A stretch of 64,000 nucleotides of DNA. Source: Catonia carolina (lineage: Eukaryota; Arthropoda; Insecta; Hemiptera; Achilidae). The stretch spans positions 65,815,041-65,879,040 of the forward strand of contig JAQMRL010000008.1 of the NCBI GenBank assembly GCA_035578175.1, given 5' to 3'. Below, piece by piece: positions 10,622-22,649 of this stretch (positions are counted from its first letter, which is position 1; every line of letters begins with the position of its first letter). The notes below the pieces were generated by a model. The model was given only the letters and a program-made list of their open reading frames with translations, did not search any database and had not been told where the DNA came from. Position numbers and translations under genes: made by a program.

Positions 10622-11381
10622 AACTGTTACTTAAAGACTGTGTAATGTGGGATATGTGTGTAGAGAGCGAGAAAAGAGGCTGGAGGAGTTGATTTAGTTG
10701 AACCAATAAATTTAAAATCTGATCAACATTAGGTATCTGGGGAGAAGATTGAGGCCCTACCTGTGAATTATGAGGGTGAAGATGACAATGATTGTGTGTC
10801 CATGCATGATGTCTGTTTCTCTCCTGTGAGGTGGGTGGTTGTGGTGTTGAAGTCACTGAAACCGGCGATTCAGACGGTGGTAACTGATGAGTTGAGTGTT
10901 GGCGTGATGATGGAGTTAGGGTAGGTGTTTTTGTTGGTTGTTGCGGCAGAGGTGGAAAATCTTCCGGTTTCGGTGCGGCTGGTTGGTTGGAAGTATGTTT
11001 CGGTTGTGGTTGTGTGAAACGGTTTCGACTAGCTCGCAGGTGTTTATGAACTTCGCAGCCTCTGTAATTTGCTGGGTGATCTTTTCCACAGTTTGCGCAG
11101 GTGGCCGGTGACTGTCTCGTTTTAGAACAACTGCCAGATTCGTGGCCGCCACCACACCTAACACAGCGGTGAGGGTGACGGCAGTAAGATTTTGTGTGTC
11201 CAAAATTTTGACAGCGCGTACACTGTACAATTTCCCTCCGTTTATGTGGTTCCTCAACTGTAATCCTGGTATATAATAAAGTTTTTATGTCGTATATTTT
11301 GCCATTGTACGTCTCCGGCTCTATATCGACGAAAAACATCGGCAAAGGTGTACGATCTCGGTTCGAAATTGCAAACCGCAT
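10611..11381 (-). CDS. Jockey ORF1 (gag-like, three zinc knuckles), N-terminally truncated
   Basis: 256 codons. Residues 10-50 (LPMFFVDIEPETYNGKIYDI and on) match the domain that precedes the zinc knuckles in insect non-LTR gag proteins. Three knuckles follow: CTRCQNFGHTKSYC (CX2CX4HX4C), CVRCGGGHESGSC, and CANCGKDHPANYRGC. The second half is low-complexity, rich in Pro, Gln, Thr and Ser, ending NSYGH. The protein should bind its RNA and form ribonucleoprotein particles. Upstream of 11381 about twenty related codons continue in another frame and then meet the leader. Most of the usual N-terminal region is therefore deleted, and the ATG at 11381 is probably not the original start. Confidence 0.85.
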   Translation of the reverse strand: MRFAISNRDRTPLPMFFVDIEPETYNGKIYDIKTLLYTRITVEEPHKRREIVQCTRCQNFGHTKSYCRHPHRCVRCGGGHESGSCSKTRQSPATCANCGKDHPANYRGCEVHKHLRASRNRFTQPQPKHTSNQPAAPKPEDFPPLPQQPTKTPTLTPSSRQHSTHQLPPSESPVSVTSTPQPPTSQERNRHHAWTHNHCHLHPHNSQVGPQSSPQIPNVDQILNLLVQLNQLLQPLFSLSTHISHITQSLSNSYGH

Positions 11382-11970
11382 TTCGAACTACGTAACCCTT
11401 ATCTTTGAGAGCCTCCTTTTTTAAGTTTCTTTAACTTAAAATAAATTAGATGTATGTTTTCTGAAATGGTTTTACAATTTGCACATAGCTCCCCTCTCCC
11501 GGAGGCCATTAAGTTGCAGACAGACAGTACACAATTCTCTCGCGCATAACAACTCAAGACTGACTGACTTCAAGATGGCCTAACCCTTTAAATACCTAAA
11601 CTATCGAAAATTACTAGATAAATCAAGATTTATACATAATAGTAAAAAATATAAATCCTGTCTGTTGGGATCTGGATGTCTCTACTTTCAAATACCAAAA
11701 ACAAAAGGTAAAGCCATTAGAATTAAATAAAGGTTACATACAATATAATACCATAACAGAATAGCTACAGTAATTATGTAAATAGATACCCTCCTCAGGT
11801 AGCCGTCACAACAATAGGCCCATACTATTACTAACAATATTTTGAAACGAACCCAATTATCTTTCATTATTATTTACAATAACACTTCTAAAAACTCAGT
11901 CATGCTAGAGAATTCTGGAACAAACACTTTCCTCTTAGATATTGTCACAATATCAAACATCTTCTGAAAT
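11382..11970 (-). promoter_or_regulatory. Jockey leader and TATA/initiator region, leader repeat copy 2
   Basis: A minus-strand TATTTAAA (plus 11587-11594) lies about 33 bases upstream of a TCAGTCT initiator (plus 11557-11563). The same layout is at 43-79. The block 11570-11970, upstream of the likely start, aligns with 60-480. The promoter region is therefore part of a repeat, which is unexpected for jockey elements with internal promoters. The leader piece 11450-11530 recurs inverted at 7250-7335. Confidence 0.55.
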
Positions 11971-13525
11971 AAATAAAATATGACAAAAAATTTTAGAATG
12001 AATTTAAATCAAAAACTTCTTTAAAACTGTTTCATATATCTTTTAGTAAGCAATACTTAATTTATTTTACAATTTTGGATACTTATGTGTTCCTTTATTT
12101 CATTATTTGTTAATTTAAATGCCTGCTGTTCTGTAATATTAAAAATGATTATTCAATACTACAGCCTTTTGTTTGTGGAAAATTGATAATGATTTCAAAC
12201 GTTTTATGTTTATTTATTAAAGATCACATCAACAATAAAGTCATTAGCGATCACAATTGCATAACAGTTACTGAATTTGTTATTAATATGTGTTGTATAA
12301 CTGTAAGTTCTTGAGATACAATAACATGTCATGTATAGGCTTCCCCTTGATAACATGAATTGATAGCATAAATTTCAACTGTCAGTATTTATTAATTGTC
12401 AATGCAATATCGTTGCAAAAATAACAGATTGGCGTATCAGTCTTTTAAGTACGTATTCGTGTGTGAGCCTAGAATGAGTGCTTTGTAGACGTGTTATTAG
12501 GTATTGATCTTGTTACTTAGTAATTTTTTTTGTGTTATCGGGCATCAACTGCCACGTTCATTAGCCCTCGTCGAAATTCTAAAAAACTTACTGCGACCGG
12601 AAAAACAGTGACAAATTTATTTATATTATATCCGCTTACCCTTCATCTAGAATTAAAATTAAAAAATTATATAGCTGCCAAAAGTGTATTGGTCCACGAC
12701 GGTTTAAACAAGAATATATTTGAGTTTTTATAAGACCTCCGTCAGATGTCAAACATTTAAATTACATACGTCGCTTGTAAAGGGCCCTCTGCATGTGTAA
12801 CAAACAAACAATAAAATAAATAATTCACACACAAAGCAACATTGGTTTCAGTGCATAAGTCAACTTGTCTTGCTAACTTTTAAGCACCTACAGAAATTCA
12901 AAAATTCTATCAAGAATAATACCTATGAACATTTTATACCTGTCCTTTGGTCTTTTAATTTGATTTAAAATCAATTGAATAATCAAATATTTGAAATTTA
13001 GAGTTCTTTAGTTGTCAGAATTCAAATGAACTACTTAAAATTGGTAATAACCATTAATTGATAATTCATCGAAAATTTATGAATAATATAAATATGTTAC
13101 ATATTATGTAGACTTAACAATTAATTATGATTTTTTTATAATGTAAATATATAAATTTTATAATTTTTTTTATATTAAGAATAGCCTTGGATTCTACTGA
13201 TTACAGGTTAAATAATTTTTCTTTTAAATTCATAATTTCCAGACTCAAATTAATATCGAACGTTTATTATTAAATATAACTATTCTCGCATGAAAACGCA
13301 AAAATTGCAAGCAATTTAAGTTATTTCAATAACAGTCTGCAAGAGGTGAGATATTGTAGAATGTGTAGATTTGTGTTTAAATTTTGTGAATAATTTATCT
13401 AGAGTTTACAATATTAACTTCTGTGTTTTCAGTTTAATTATAATTCTTTTTAAAAATGGCATTTTTGAAACCGAAAGGCAGGAAATTCATAAAATTTGAC
13501 TTTTTTATAGCCTACATAAATAATA
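11971..13525. other. AT-rich DNA, no gene seen
   Basis: No domain-bearing ORF and no repeat in common with other parts was noticed. Confidence 0.5.
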
Positions 13526-14325
13526 CTACCAACCACCGCTCGCTTCGCTACACAGCAGCTATTGTAGGCCTAATTAAATTATTTTAAAACCTCTCTGTAT
13601 ACAATATTTGTGGTTTTGTAGACCTGTGGCAGCAAGATAAATTGTTTTTCTGCACTTCCAGCTCTAGAAAGTCCGACATAAAGTTTTCCATAAGTGAAAC
13701 AGTCTTGTCTCAAATCGATACCCACCGTTTTAAATTTTTGTCCCTGCGATTTAACAGAATTGAATGGAATGCATAGAAGAATACCGATTGAAAAGAAAGA
13801 GACAGTTGATAAGTGGCTGAGATAAGAGACACTAGATACGTAGGTGCGGTACGCAGAGTAACTGGAAATATATGACCCCACTTCCTGTTGAATAAAAATA
13901 CATATAAAACAGATACAAATTATAAATACAATAAATACAAATACATAAAATACAGGACAAAAATAAAAATTTTGAATATTTCCGAATTTTTAATGTTTTT
14001 GGAATCGAATGTTTTTATTCACGTTTTCTATGAAATATAAAAGCTGAATCGTGCTGCTAGCTCAAAAAATACACCATTCAGAGGACTTTGAAAAAATGAA
14101 AGTGCTATGCACCCTATGGACTAAAACATGCGACATCGTCCCAGTTTAAGGTTCTTTAATTTACTTAATTAAAGTTACTTAAAGTTACAACATAGCCTAT
14201 ATTGATCAGGAAGCTCTAAGCTATGCAACAATGAAAGATTTTTTTAATCGGTTCAGTAGTTTCTGTGATTACCTCATACAAACGAACAAACAAACAGACG
14301 TTTTTTCTTTATTATATTATATAGA
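13526..14325 (-). mobile_element. Helitron, internally deleted copy 1
   Basis: The minus strand starts with 5' TCTATATAATAT after an A (14326). It ends with the hairpin-like gcgaagcgagcggtgg and GGTAG, followed by T. Both ends match the Helitron at 59488-60859, whose 3' end is the canonical CTAG. Insertion between A and T, no inverted repeats, a 5' TC and a 3' palindrome are Helitron hallmarks. It keeps only the tail of the helicase. At 800 bp it cannot move by itself. Confidence 0.85.
13579..13881 (-). pseudogene. Helitron Pif1-type helicase C-terminal remnant
   Basis: Codons 46-100 (SQGQKFKTVGIDLRQDCFTY, then GKLYVGLSRAG, then NIVYREVL) are the end of a Pif1/RecD-type Helitron helicase. 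The KSQGQ and YVGLSR motifs are helicase motifs V-VI. The first about 40 residues are not helicase. They translate the non-coding 5' end of the element, which in the sister copy (59870-60000) has the same DNA without a helicase. The 100-residue frame is thus a deletion fusion. It ends at a natural stop shortly before the element's 3' terminus. Confidence 0.85.
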
Positions 14326-16933
14326 TATTTGTTTCATTTTTCGTGAGGTAGTATTAACACTTTTTTAATTTAACAGCATAAAAATGGAAAATGGGTTGTC
14401 ATATTAGCCGAAATTATAAAATTCAATAACTTAAATAATTGTAAGTATTGCATTTTTCCATAGTACGCAAATAAATTCTCTTTGTATGCTATTGTCAATA
14501 ATTCATACATTCACTTTATTTGAAACAAAAACGCAAATTTAGATGATTTTTTTCTGATATTGTAGGTAAATTGTAAAGTGGAAACATGAAAAAGATTTAC
14601 AATCTGTTAGCAGATATGGGTGGAATAAATCATTTTTTTACGAAAAAATGAATAAAATTTCATAGAATGAATGTTGGGATTATCTTGGACTAGCCAACGG
14701 TGAATTACCTTTAGTAAACGTACTGCATTGTGCATATATATCATAAGGAGCAATAATTTATGATATCTACATTTGGTCGAAGCTCATCACAGGTTTGCCG
14801 AATTAAACGGGAATCCCGTCGCAAAATTAAAGATTTATTGCACTCACTACATATTGATTTCGACAGAATAATTACGATATGCTTTTGTGTATTCGTCGCG
14901 TTATCTTATATACGGATCACAACGTAGAGTGAAACGATCCCGCTTCAGCACTAACAATGTGTTTTTTTCGTTTGTTTGGTAGATGAAAAATGATGAGACT
15001 TCACAATAAATCTTGCTCAGACATGTCGTGGAACAAATATTCCACCCTTTGCCCTACTGCACTGGCAATTTGAGTAAAAACACCCCTTAAAGGATATTTT
15101 TCTTATACTCGTTTTTTTGTACACATGTTATGAGCTTCTGACAGGAACCCTTTACTTTATAGAGACAGCATTCTGTCACCAACCGTTTCCTCCTTTCCTA
15201 AAAATCATTGTTTGTTTGCATAATATTTTATCGTATATCAGTTTTTGTCTAAATTTAAAATTAATGTCGTAAACATAACGATATTATTAATTTACATATT
15301 TCTGTACTTTACTTTTTATTACATAGTTTTTTCATTTTTAACATATTGTATCATTTTAATAATATATCAATAAGAGTAGCCTACAGTAATTTGAAATTCT
15401 GAGTAGTTTTTCGTGGCGACATCAAAATTTGTGGTTTTCAGCTACCCCATTACAGATTAAAAAGAAAAAAGTAATGTAACAACGAAAAATTACAATAATG
15501 TACAACAGGTTTTTTTACACTAAAAATACAGGTAAAGTACTGTGTTAATTAACATCTCAAGTTGTAAAAGCTTAAGATACAAAGAAATATCTTTATATTT
15601 TAAATATTATTTTTATTTTATACCTTTTACTTCAGAAACGGTTTTAAAATGAACTCACTTTGCAAGGAAAAGAAAAATCTCCATACAATTTAGTAAATGC
15701 CAAGTATAACTATCCAAAATACTTAAAATTTCGTTTTTTATTTTTATGTCACATGTAGGTATTTTCTTTATTCCCTAAAGAATTGTAGAAGCACATCTTC
15801 TTATTTTCTTGAAACATGAAAAAAATGAGTATAAAGCAATAAAGGACCAAGTGGAATATTATATATATAAAGGAGAAAGACTGTATAAGAAGGAAGAGGA
15901 GGGACATTAATAGTGCCCTTGGGGCGTCTGGTACTCATGCTCTTCTCTTTACTGTACAGTTTCTGCTGTCGAGTCCAGTTTTTATCCTTTTCTGAACACT
16001 ACTGTTTTTCCTTATGTTGTATCGTGCTTAGCGTCGTTTTCTCCTATTTAGACTGAGTACACACGCTTGTTTACTTTTCGTACGATTTGTCACATTTATA
16101 TTCCCAATGGATTTAATTTTGAATGTTTGGCAATTTATTTTGAATTTTTCTTATTATGTCTTGCTGTACAAGAACTGAAAAAATTAAAACTTATGCTGAA
16201 AAAAAGACTTTGTTCCAGTTTTATGAACAATATAAACTTTTACATTATTTTTATTGACTTTGTTTGAAGTGTAACGTAGGGATTTTCCATAAATTATGGA
16301 TTAAAATACTTTTGGTAAAAGCTCTAATGACTTCCGATTTATCTTCCAAATCTTCTGGAAGATAAAGTTTTTTACTTCAATCGTTTGCAACTAGTGTTAT
16401 TGTTATAAACATAAAGAATAACAATAACCAATGTAAATAGGTACATTAGTTGCAATTTTCCAGCGTTTCAAATTTGTCTTGATAAAATATGTCTCAAGAG
16501 TTGTGAAATAAACAAAATTAAAAAAGTACCTATTATACATAATTTTTATCTTTTCTTTTTCATCTTCTTTCAAGAATCAGGTTTCTACCTGGTCCAGTAC
16601 CAATATTCTGCGAGATTAGTCATCACAGAAAACCTGTTGGAATTCATCCTGTCCGGACTTTTACATTACCGTCTCCTATTACATTTAACCGTGTTGCTCA
16701 TTGTCGGAACTTCTGGGTTTCTTATAAACTTCATCACAGCTACCTAAATTTTGTTATATTTTGGGTTTTTGCATGTTCACAAACATACATGAGAGTTAAA
16801 ATGGATGATCAACTCGTTATAGAACCACAGACTCATTATTTTTATCTTTCCTCTTTATTTCAATCTTTCGCTTTATTTTTTAGGGTCCGACACTCTGGAA
16901 CCTTGAAAAAACTTTTTAACATTTTTTGTTGTT
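14326..16933. other. AT-rich DNA, no gene seen
   Basis: 2.6 kb without recognisable coding sequence. A 66-codon ORF at 16067-16267 shows nothing familiar. Confidence 0.45.
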
Positions 16934-17472
16934 ATTTAGATCATTAGTCTGGTTTGAACCTCTAGAAGCTTTACTAAGTAAAACAAGGAGTGAAGTGGTT
17001 TACTTGTCTTTCTCACCTAGCGGAGAAGTATGATTATCACCATGCCAGGCCCTCTAAAAAGTAACTACATTTGGGTGGAAAGATGATATTTTTATAAACA
17101 ACAAACACACCATTTCATATAACAATTATACCTTTTGGGGCTAATATATATTTAGTATCCAGATAATAACGCTAAAATTTACACTAGGTGAATTTGTTTT
17201 ACTCCTTCAGATGGTATAAATAACCTATTTTCAGGATGTCCACATGACACTTACACGTCATTCACCACAGGGTCTGGCTGTATAATGAAATTCATTACTC
17301 TTAGAGGAGTTAACTTTGACTAGTGTCTTTTATACCTCTACATTTTCTGTTCTTGAGTGCTCCAGTCATATAATTGGCTTACCATGTGATGACAAACAGA
17401 ACTACAGTTACAGCCATGAAACTAGCAGATCGAGTTCAAATAATTTAACACTCAACCTGCCTGTTTATGGGC
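16934..17472 (-). repeat. R-A repeat, copy 1 (interrupted)
   Basis: It carries the R-A end phrase (tttagatcattagtctggtt), the central block (cattcaccacagggtctggc) and the far end (cctgtttatgggc). About 190 bp of foreign sequence splits it between about 17045 and 17235. Part of that insert, 17121-17225, recurs at 18031-18138. Confidence 0.75.
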
Positions 17473-18654
17473 ACACTTTAACATTTACAACCTCTTTTAA
17501 GAGATGTCACATCCTAAATGTTTTTAATAATATATAATAATAGTAATATAAGATAAATCATAAATTAGTTCTCTTCGGTTGAATTGCTTTGGCTGTGTGA
17601 AATAGATTCACTGTTAAAAGATTTGCCAGAATCGCTACGCAGTATTGCTAAAACCTGTTGATGTTATGTTTTGAAATTAGAACAGTTTGTAAGATCTAAT
17701 CTAAATTCATTATAATTTAACCATAAGAGTAATAACAGTCTAAATTATTAAACATAAATGGATTATGGGGATACTGATTTCATGAAAATCTAATGAGTTT
17801 TCTCTTGTATTCATTCGTTCATTATAATTGATAAATATTATTCCAAGGCTGCTTTAAATTTTGATGAGACATTTATATTAGTGAGTTACGGTAAATTTTG
17901 TTAACTATATCTCTGCCTCATCATGTGATTTTGTTATTTTGAAATAAGCAGGAATATAATTTAGGCCCATGTAAGCTTTTGTGCCTCAGGGTTCAGTTTT
18001 GTGCCCCATATGTGGAGTGTAGCATCTACTAACAATTACACCATTTGGTTTTAATAAAATATCATATAGTACCCAGATAATATCACTAAAATTGCTACTA
18101 GGTGAATTTGTTTTACCTCTTCAGATATTACAAATAAATTTATTTTGCCCTTAGCACAAGCAAATGACCAATATCATTGGTACACTTGCAAAATATTTTG
18201 GTTTTAAGTATCAAAACGTCCTTTCTTAGCTATAACCCATTCAATTATACAATTATATCAACAGAATTTTAAGTTTAAAGTTTTAGTAGTTGAGTAGTTG
18301 CTTATTTTAGATTTCCTGCGTTTTTCTGCGTTCCCAAAACTTAAGAATTGAGTTTTAAAAATATTCATAGGAGGTTATCTTTGTCATGTAGAGAAAATTC
18401 GTAAAACAAGTTACAATTACGTTCAAACTGAATTGGTGCATCACCTCGAATAAGTATACCAAGTACAGGGTGTTTCCAAAGACCACGACTGTTTATACAT
18501 TTTTCTTCTAATCGAGAGAAATAAATAAATAATTCACTCATTTTCTTTCACGTTGTTTGTGAGTTATCTTTTACAAGTAGGCAAGGGATGATGAGAGGTA
18601 TAATATCAACTCTTTACCTACGCGTCAATTCAGATTGGACAAACTACATTCATT
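17473..18654. repeat. Spacer with a direct repeat of 17121-17225
   Basis: 18031-18138 repeats 17121-17225 in the same orientation: aacaatta, then cccagataata, then actaggtgaatttgtttta and the following cttcagat. No coding sequence otherwise. Confidence 0.6.
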
Positions 18655-18860
18655 CTATAAAACGGAGTCTCGATTAACTATCAGACCGCAAGTATAAAAA
18701 AATTAGCGCCTTTGTAGTGAGTTAGTTCGTACTTGACTGTGAATGAAATTTATGTTGTCTGACCATTTTGAGATTATCCCGTTACGTGACTGATTCTGAA
18801 TTACGTTAACAGTACATTGCGTACTGATGGTAGTAAGTGGTTGAAGACAGATAATCCATT
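18655..18860 (+). repeat. R-G repeat, copy 1, TATA-containing
   Basis: Blocks gattaactatcagac, tataaaa, gcgcctttgtagtgag and tggtagtaagtg are shared with the minus strand of 34360-34508. The TATA box, with a G+C-rich start just downstream, resembles an LTR or retroelement promoter. The AT-rich tail to about 19060, with AATAAA, could be the rest of such an LTR, but I could not find its partner. Confidence 0.5.
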
Positions 18861-19133
18861 TTTTAATTATACATTATCTCACTTATAGTCAAGTATAGTT
18901 TAAGTTTCGTAATATTAATTTAATTAAACTAATCTAATTGTATTTGTTAGAATTTAAGTTTAGTAATTAATTGAAATTATTCATTGCGTCAATAAATAAT
19001 AATAATTGTTATAAGTTTAGAGTAAGTCTGTTTCTTATTTGTTATATCCAGATCCCAAACGAAAAGGATTAGGTATATTACTTTTATAAATATTATTATA
19101 ATATCTTAATATTATAATATACATAATATGTCT

Positions 19134-19520
19134 GCCTATAAAAGACAGGTGGACTGTCAAATTATTTACACTCAATCTGTTCGTTGCAGGGCTAAAATAA
19201 ATAGTTCTGTTTCTTATCTCATGGTCATCCAATTAAATGACTGAATCATTTAAGAACAGAAGAGGTCGAGAAACAAAAGACACTAATCAGAGTTGTCTCC
19301 TCTGAAAGTAATGAATTTCATTATACAGCCAGACCCTGTGGTGAATGAAGCGACGGTGTCATTTGCAGAGTAGAAAATATGTGCTTTTCTGAGAGCCCGG
19401 CATACTGATAAGCGTATTTTTCCATTCAGTGAGAAAGGCAATGGTAAACCATCTCACTCCTCGTTTCACCGAGTAAAACCTCTACAGATTCAAACCAGCC
19501 TTTCAGCTGATGACCTAAAC
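19134..19520 (+). repeat. R-A repeat, copy 2
   Basis: Full-length relative to the 47909-48298 copy: it starts gcctataaaagacagg and ends cagctgatgacctaaac. The recurrent reading frame starts ATGAATTTCATTATACAGCC at 19311 and is broken by a single TAG where other copies have TGG. Confidence 0.85.
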
Positions 19521-19789
19521 AACACATATAGTCTAATATGTATTATAGGTACTTATTTTTCTTCTGTTACTTTTGAGACCTCATAGGATCACTCTAGTTC
19601 ATGATTAGGTCTATTTCAGTGTTAGGTTTTTTTAAAAAGCGCGCTCTCCTTTCGTTTGGGCAACATTTGCTTAAAACGTTCCTATTTCTGTGTCCGGTCT
19701 TCATCGTTAAACACCCTGTTGTACACTCTTCTGGTTTTTGGTTCGATTGTTACCATATTACTTGACTAGTTGGTTGTACTTAGCTGATT

Positions 19790-20345
19790 TTGTTAGCAGG
19801 TCTTGTTGATTAATTACAAGTTCCTCCACATCCCGCTGTACATCCTTCAGCCACCTAGGTCTCGACACCTTATCCCAAAAATGGTTGATCAGCCGGCTCA
19901 AAAAGTCTGGACTTTCCGGCTCTAAGTATGTGTCCTAGGAATGATAAACTTTTCTTTATAAAGTTATTTGTTAGTGGGGGGACTAGTTTGTAGATTTCTT
20001 TGTTTAGGATTAACCGCCACTGTCCTTCCACCATGTGCCTTTTAATTATCCACTTCCTAAGTATTTTTCTTTCTATTTTCTTAATTCTATCGGTGTCTCC
20101 CAAGCGATATGGCCCAAATAACGTTTCGCTGGAATAGTGGATTCCTGGGAGAACCACTGTTTGGTAGTGTCTCAGGTTAGCCCTGGTTGACAGACATTTC
20201 TTGTTGTAGACGTTTCGATTTGTTATCAGAGATTTCTTGAGTGTATTAATTTTTTTCTTTCCATACGGGTTCATTGAGATATTTAAACTTTTCCACAAGT
20301 TCTATTTGGTGTTCGTTAACCATTACGCAAATTATCCAGATTGGA
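19790..20345 (-). pseudogene. Reverse transcriptase C-terminal fragment
   Basis: Minus-strand translation includes LRHYQTVVLPGIHYSSETLF, KKIERKILRKWI, VEGQWRLILNKEIYKLVPPL and LSFLGHILRAGKSRL. This is a well-known insect non-LTR RT tail. Reading continues past both ends of the 142-codon open frame (19870-20298) only with frame shifts, so it is a dead, 5'-truncated copy. The polymerase motif (xADD) is not included. Confidence 0.85.
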
Positions 20346-21145
20346 TCTCTGATCATGATTTTCGTCTTTTATACCTAATTTTATATTATAATATTTTACT
20401 TTTATAATATTATGACTTTTATAAATAACATCAATTTTTGTTAGAGTAGATTAAATTCGAACATCTAAAACAGGGATGAGTATTTATTAATATAATAATA
20501 ATAGAGATATTGATTGATATAACCTTAAACTTAACTTACTAATTAAGTGTGAACCAAATTTCGATATAAATTACAAGACGACTACTTCTCATTACATTGT
20601 GTATAGGTATTTAAACAGTAATCACCTTCTCATCCACCCTTCCCCCGCTTCCCGAATTCATTACTATCAAGTTGAAATAGCAAATTAGGTGCCGGGTAGG
20701 TATAGAGGTAGTATTTGTTAAGGGTGTTGGAGGAGATACGGGAGGTCGAGGATTCTAACGCAGGCTGATTTGTGATCGGATCCGAGTTGGCCCAACAGCA
20801 TTCAGCCAGCCAATTCGGCAAACTACTACAATTACGGCATAACTCGTAACGCGTTTAGTTTAATTAGAATTCTGCTGCTTTGGGTTGTCTATTGTCCTGG
20901 ACTCCTATATAATGCGTTTTATTGTTATTATTAATACTACTAATACTACTGCTGTTATTACTACTGCTACTATTAATACCAGTAACTACTTGCCTTGAAT
21001 CTATCCTATTTCCAGCCATTTACTAAATTCTCTCTTTACTTTACCTAAAGCTTATTTTACTCATCCTAATAAGTACGTAATGTTTCAGTTACTATCATTT
21101 CATTTCATGTTTTATAATCAACACTAACATTTTACTTATTACAAT
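20346..21145. other. No gene; TAC/TTA trinucleotide-rich patch
   Basis: Around 20930-20990 there is a short imperfect trinucleotide array (tactac, attact). The 63-codon minus ORF at 20630-20821 shows no known domain. Confidence 0.5.
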
Positions 21146-22072
21146 TTTTTACTTTCTCTTCCCTATATGAATATATAGGAAGTAAAGAATTATTTTCATA
21201 TCGATTTTTCGAAATTGAGTTTTTACCGGATCTACACGTTTTCAGACCATCTAAATGCAAAAAAAATGTTTTTAGCGATTGGTCTGTGTGTGTGTGAACG
21301 GAATATCGTACGAACTTGAAACTTAGATTAGATACCACTAGAGGACCCGATAAGAATATTATGATCAAAATCGGTCAACCAGAAGTAGCAGTTTATTCGT
21401 GTAATTTTTTACTTTTTTACGGTTTTCTCAAAAACGGCTCCTACAATTTTTTAAAAAATCGATTCATTTACTACATTTTTTATGTTTTACAAGATAGATA
21501 GGCGACATGTCTGCTGAAATTCTTGGGGAGGTTGTTTTCTCGTACAAAATTGTTTTTTAAGATTGCGGCTTAAGTTGAATATGCATTTTAGCGCAAAAAT
21601 GTATGCAATCAAAGTTGTAAAAAATGGAAAACGTTACAACTTTTATTTCAAATATTTTTTGTGTATAACGCTTAGTTTAGATGTAATCAGCGATTTTCTG
21701 TTTTTCTTCTCACGAAAACGTGTAAAAATCTATTTTTTTTTTTTTTTTTAATTTAAGCCTTAGTATGCATTTTACGACAAAAGTATATATAATTAAATTT
21801 ATAGGAAATTAAATGATCTGAAATTTTTATTTATAGCCTTTTATTTTTTTCTATAGAGCCTAGTTTAGCGAGAAAGAGTGATTTTCCGTATTTTTAAGCC
21901 AAACTGAGGTTGATTTTCATTTTGCGACTTTCACTCATATGAGTGGATATGGTTATGTTTGTTGAGATTAGTTTTTTGTTTATTAATAATTTTTTATTAC
22001 TAATGTTAGGCTATATTGTTCGTCATTTGCATTGGCAAGATAAAGTTGTGTGAGTGTTTCACACCAGCTTTT
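21146..22072 (+). repeat. R-B repeat, copy 1 (most complete)
   Basis: It starts tttttactttctc. It includes tttttaccggatctac, a short TG run (21285-21296), cggctcctacaattttt and ataacgcttagtttag, and ends tgtttcacaccag. Four other copies are at 32731-33594 (minus), 42955-45598, 54200-55105 (minus) and 63693-64000. No terminal inverted repeats and no coding capacity were recognised. The class is unknown to me. Confidence 0.85.
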
Positions 22073-22095
22073 TAGGTCACTGTGTACTGATTACT

Positions 22096-22511
22096 GTTTA
22101 GGTCATCAGCTGAAAGGCTGGTTTGAACCTCTAGAGGATTTACTACGTAAATCAGGAGAGAGGGGGTTTACAAGTGTCTTCCTCACTGAGTGAAAAAGTA
22201 TTCCAGTTGCTTATCAGCATGCCAAACCCTCCCAAAAGCATCTACTTTCCACCCTGCAAATGACACCTTCACTTCATTCACCACAGGGTCTGGTTGTATA
22301 ATGATGAAATTCATTAATCTTAAAAGAGATAACTCTGACTATTGTCTTTTACACCTCTACTCTACGCAGTTCTTAAATCTTCTCTTCAGTTCTTAAATGC
22401 ATCAGTCATGTATTTGGTTGACCATGTGACAAGAAACGGAACTATTTTTTATAGCCCTGGAACTATCAGGGTCAAGTGCCTATAATTTAGCACCACCTTC
22501 CTGTTATGGGC
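22096..22511 (-). repeat. R-A repeat, copy 3
   Basis: It begins gtttaggtcatcagctgaaa and ends cctgttatgggc. It lies only about 24 bases beyond the end of an R-B copy. Confidence 0.85.
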
Positions 22512-22649
22512 AACTTTTTTTTATGAATGCTAAATTATTGGTCTGTTTCAATAAAGTTATTACTAATTTGATCTAAAATTCGTTTTATCTTTAATTTTTA
22601 TTATTTCGGTACTGTACATTGGGCTACACGACTTCCGTATATGATATTT

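Larger units (their letters stand above)
7783..11563 (-). mobile_element. Near-complete jockey-clade non-LTR retrotransposon
   Basis: The element runs on the minus strand from an initiator-like TCAGTCT (plus 11557-11563) through gag (ORF1), overlapping pol (ORF2) and a 3' UTR. An AATAAA signal and an A-rich tail end it near plus 7783-7800. The 3' UTR was confirmed by alignment to the second copy at 48370-48560. Length, ORF order, zinc knuckles and a polymerase without RNase H fit the jockey clade. It is defective: ORF1 lacks its N-terminal part, and ORF2 has one frameshift and one nonsense codon. No target-site duplication was clear. Confidence 0.9.

Noticed and set aside
8161..11381. Integrated virus
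   Set aside because: All polymerase-like sequences are non-LTR retrotransposon type (APE endonuclease, F/YADD RT tails). I saw no capsid, envelope, integrase or viral polymerase sequence anywhere in the window.
18655..19060. Solo LTR
   Set aside because: TATA and AATAAA are present, but I could not find TG...CA ends, a target duplication or a partner with the same limits; kept only as a shared repeat (R-G).
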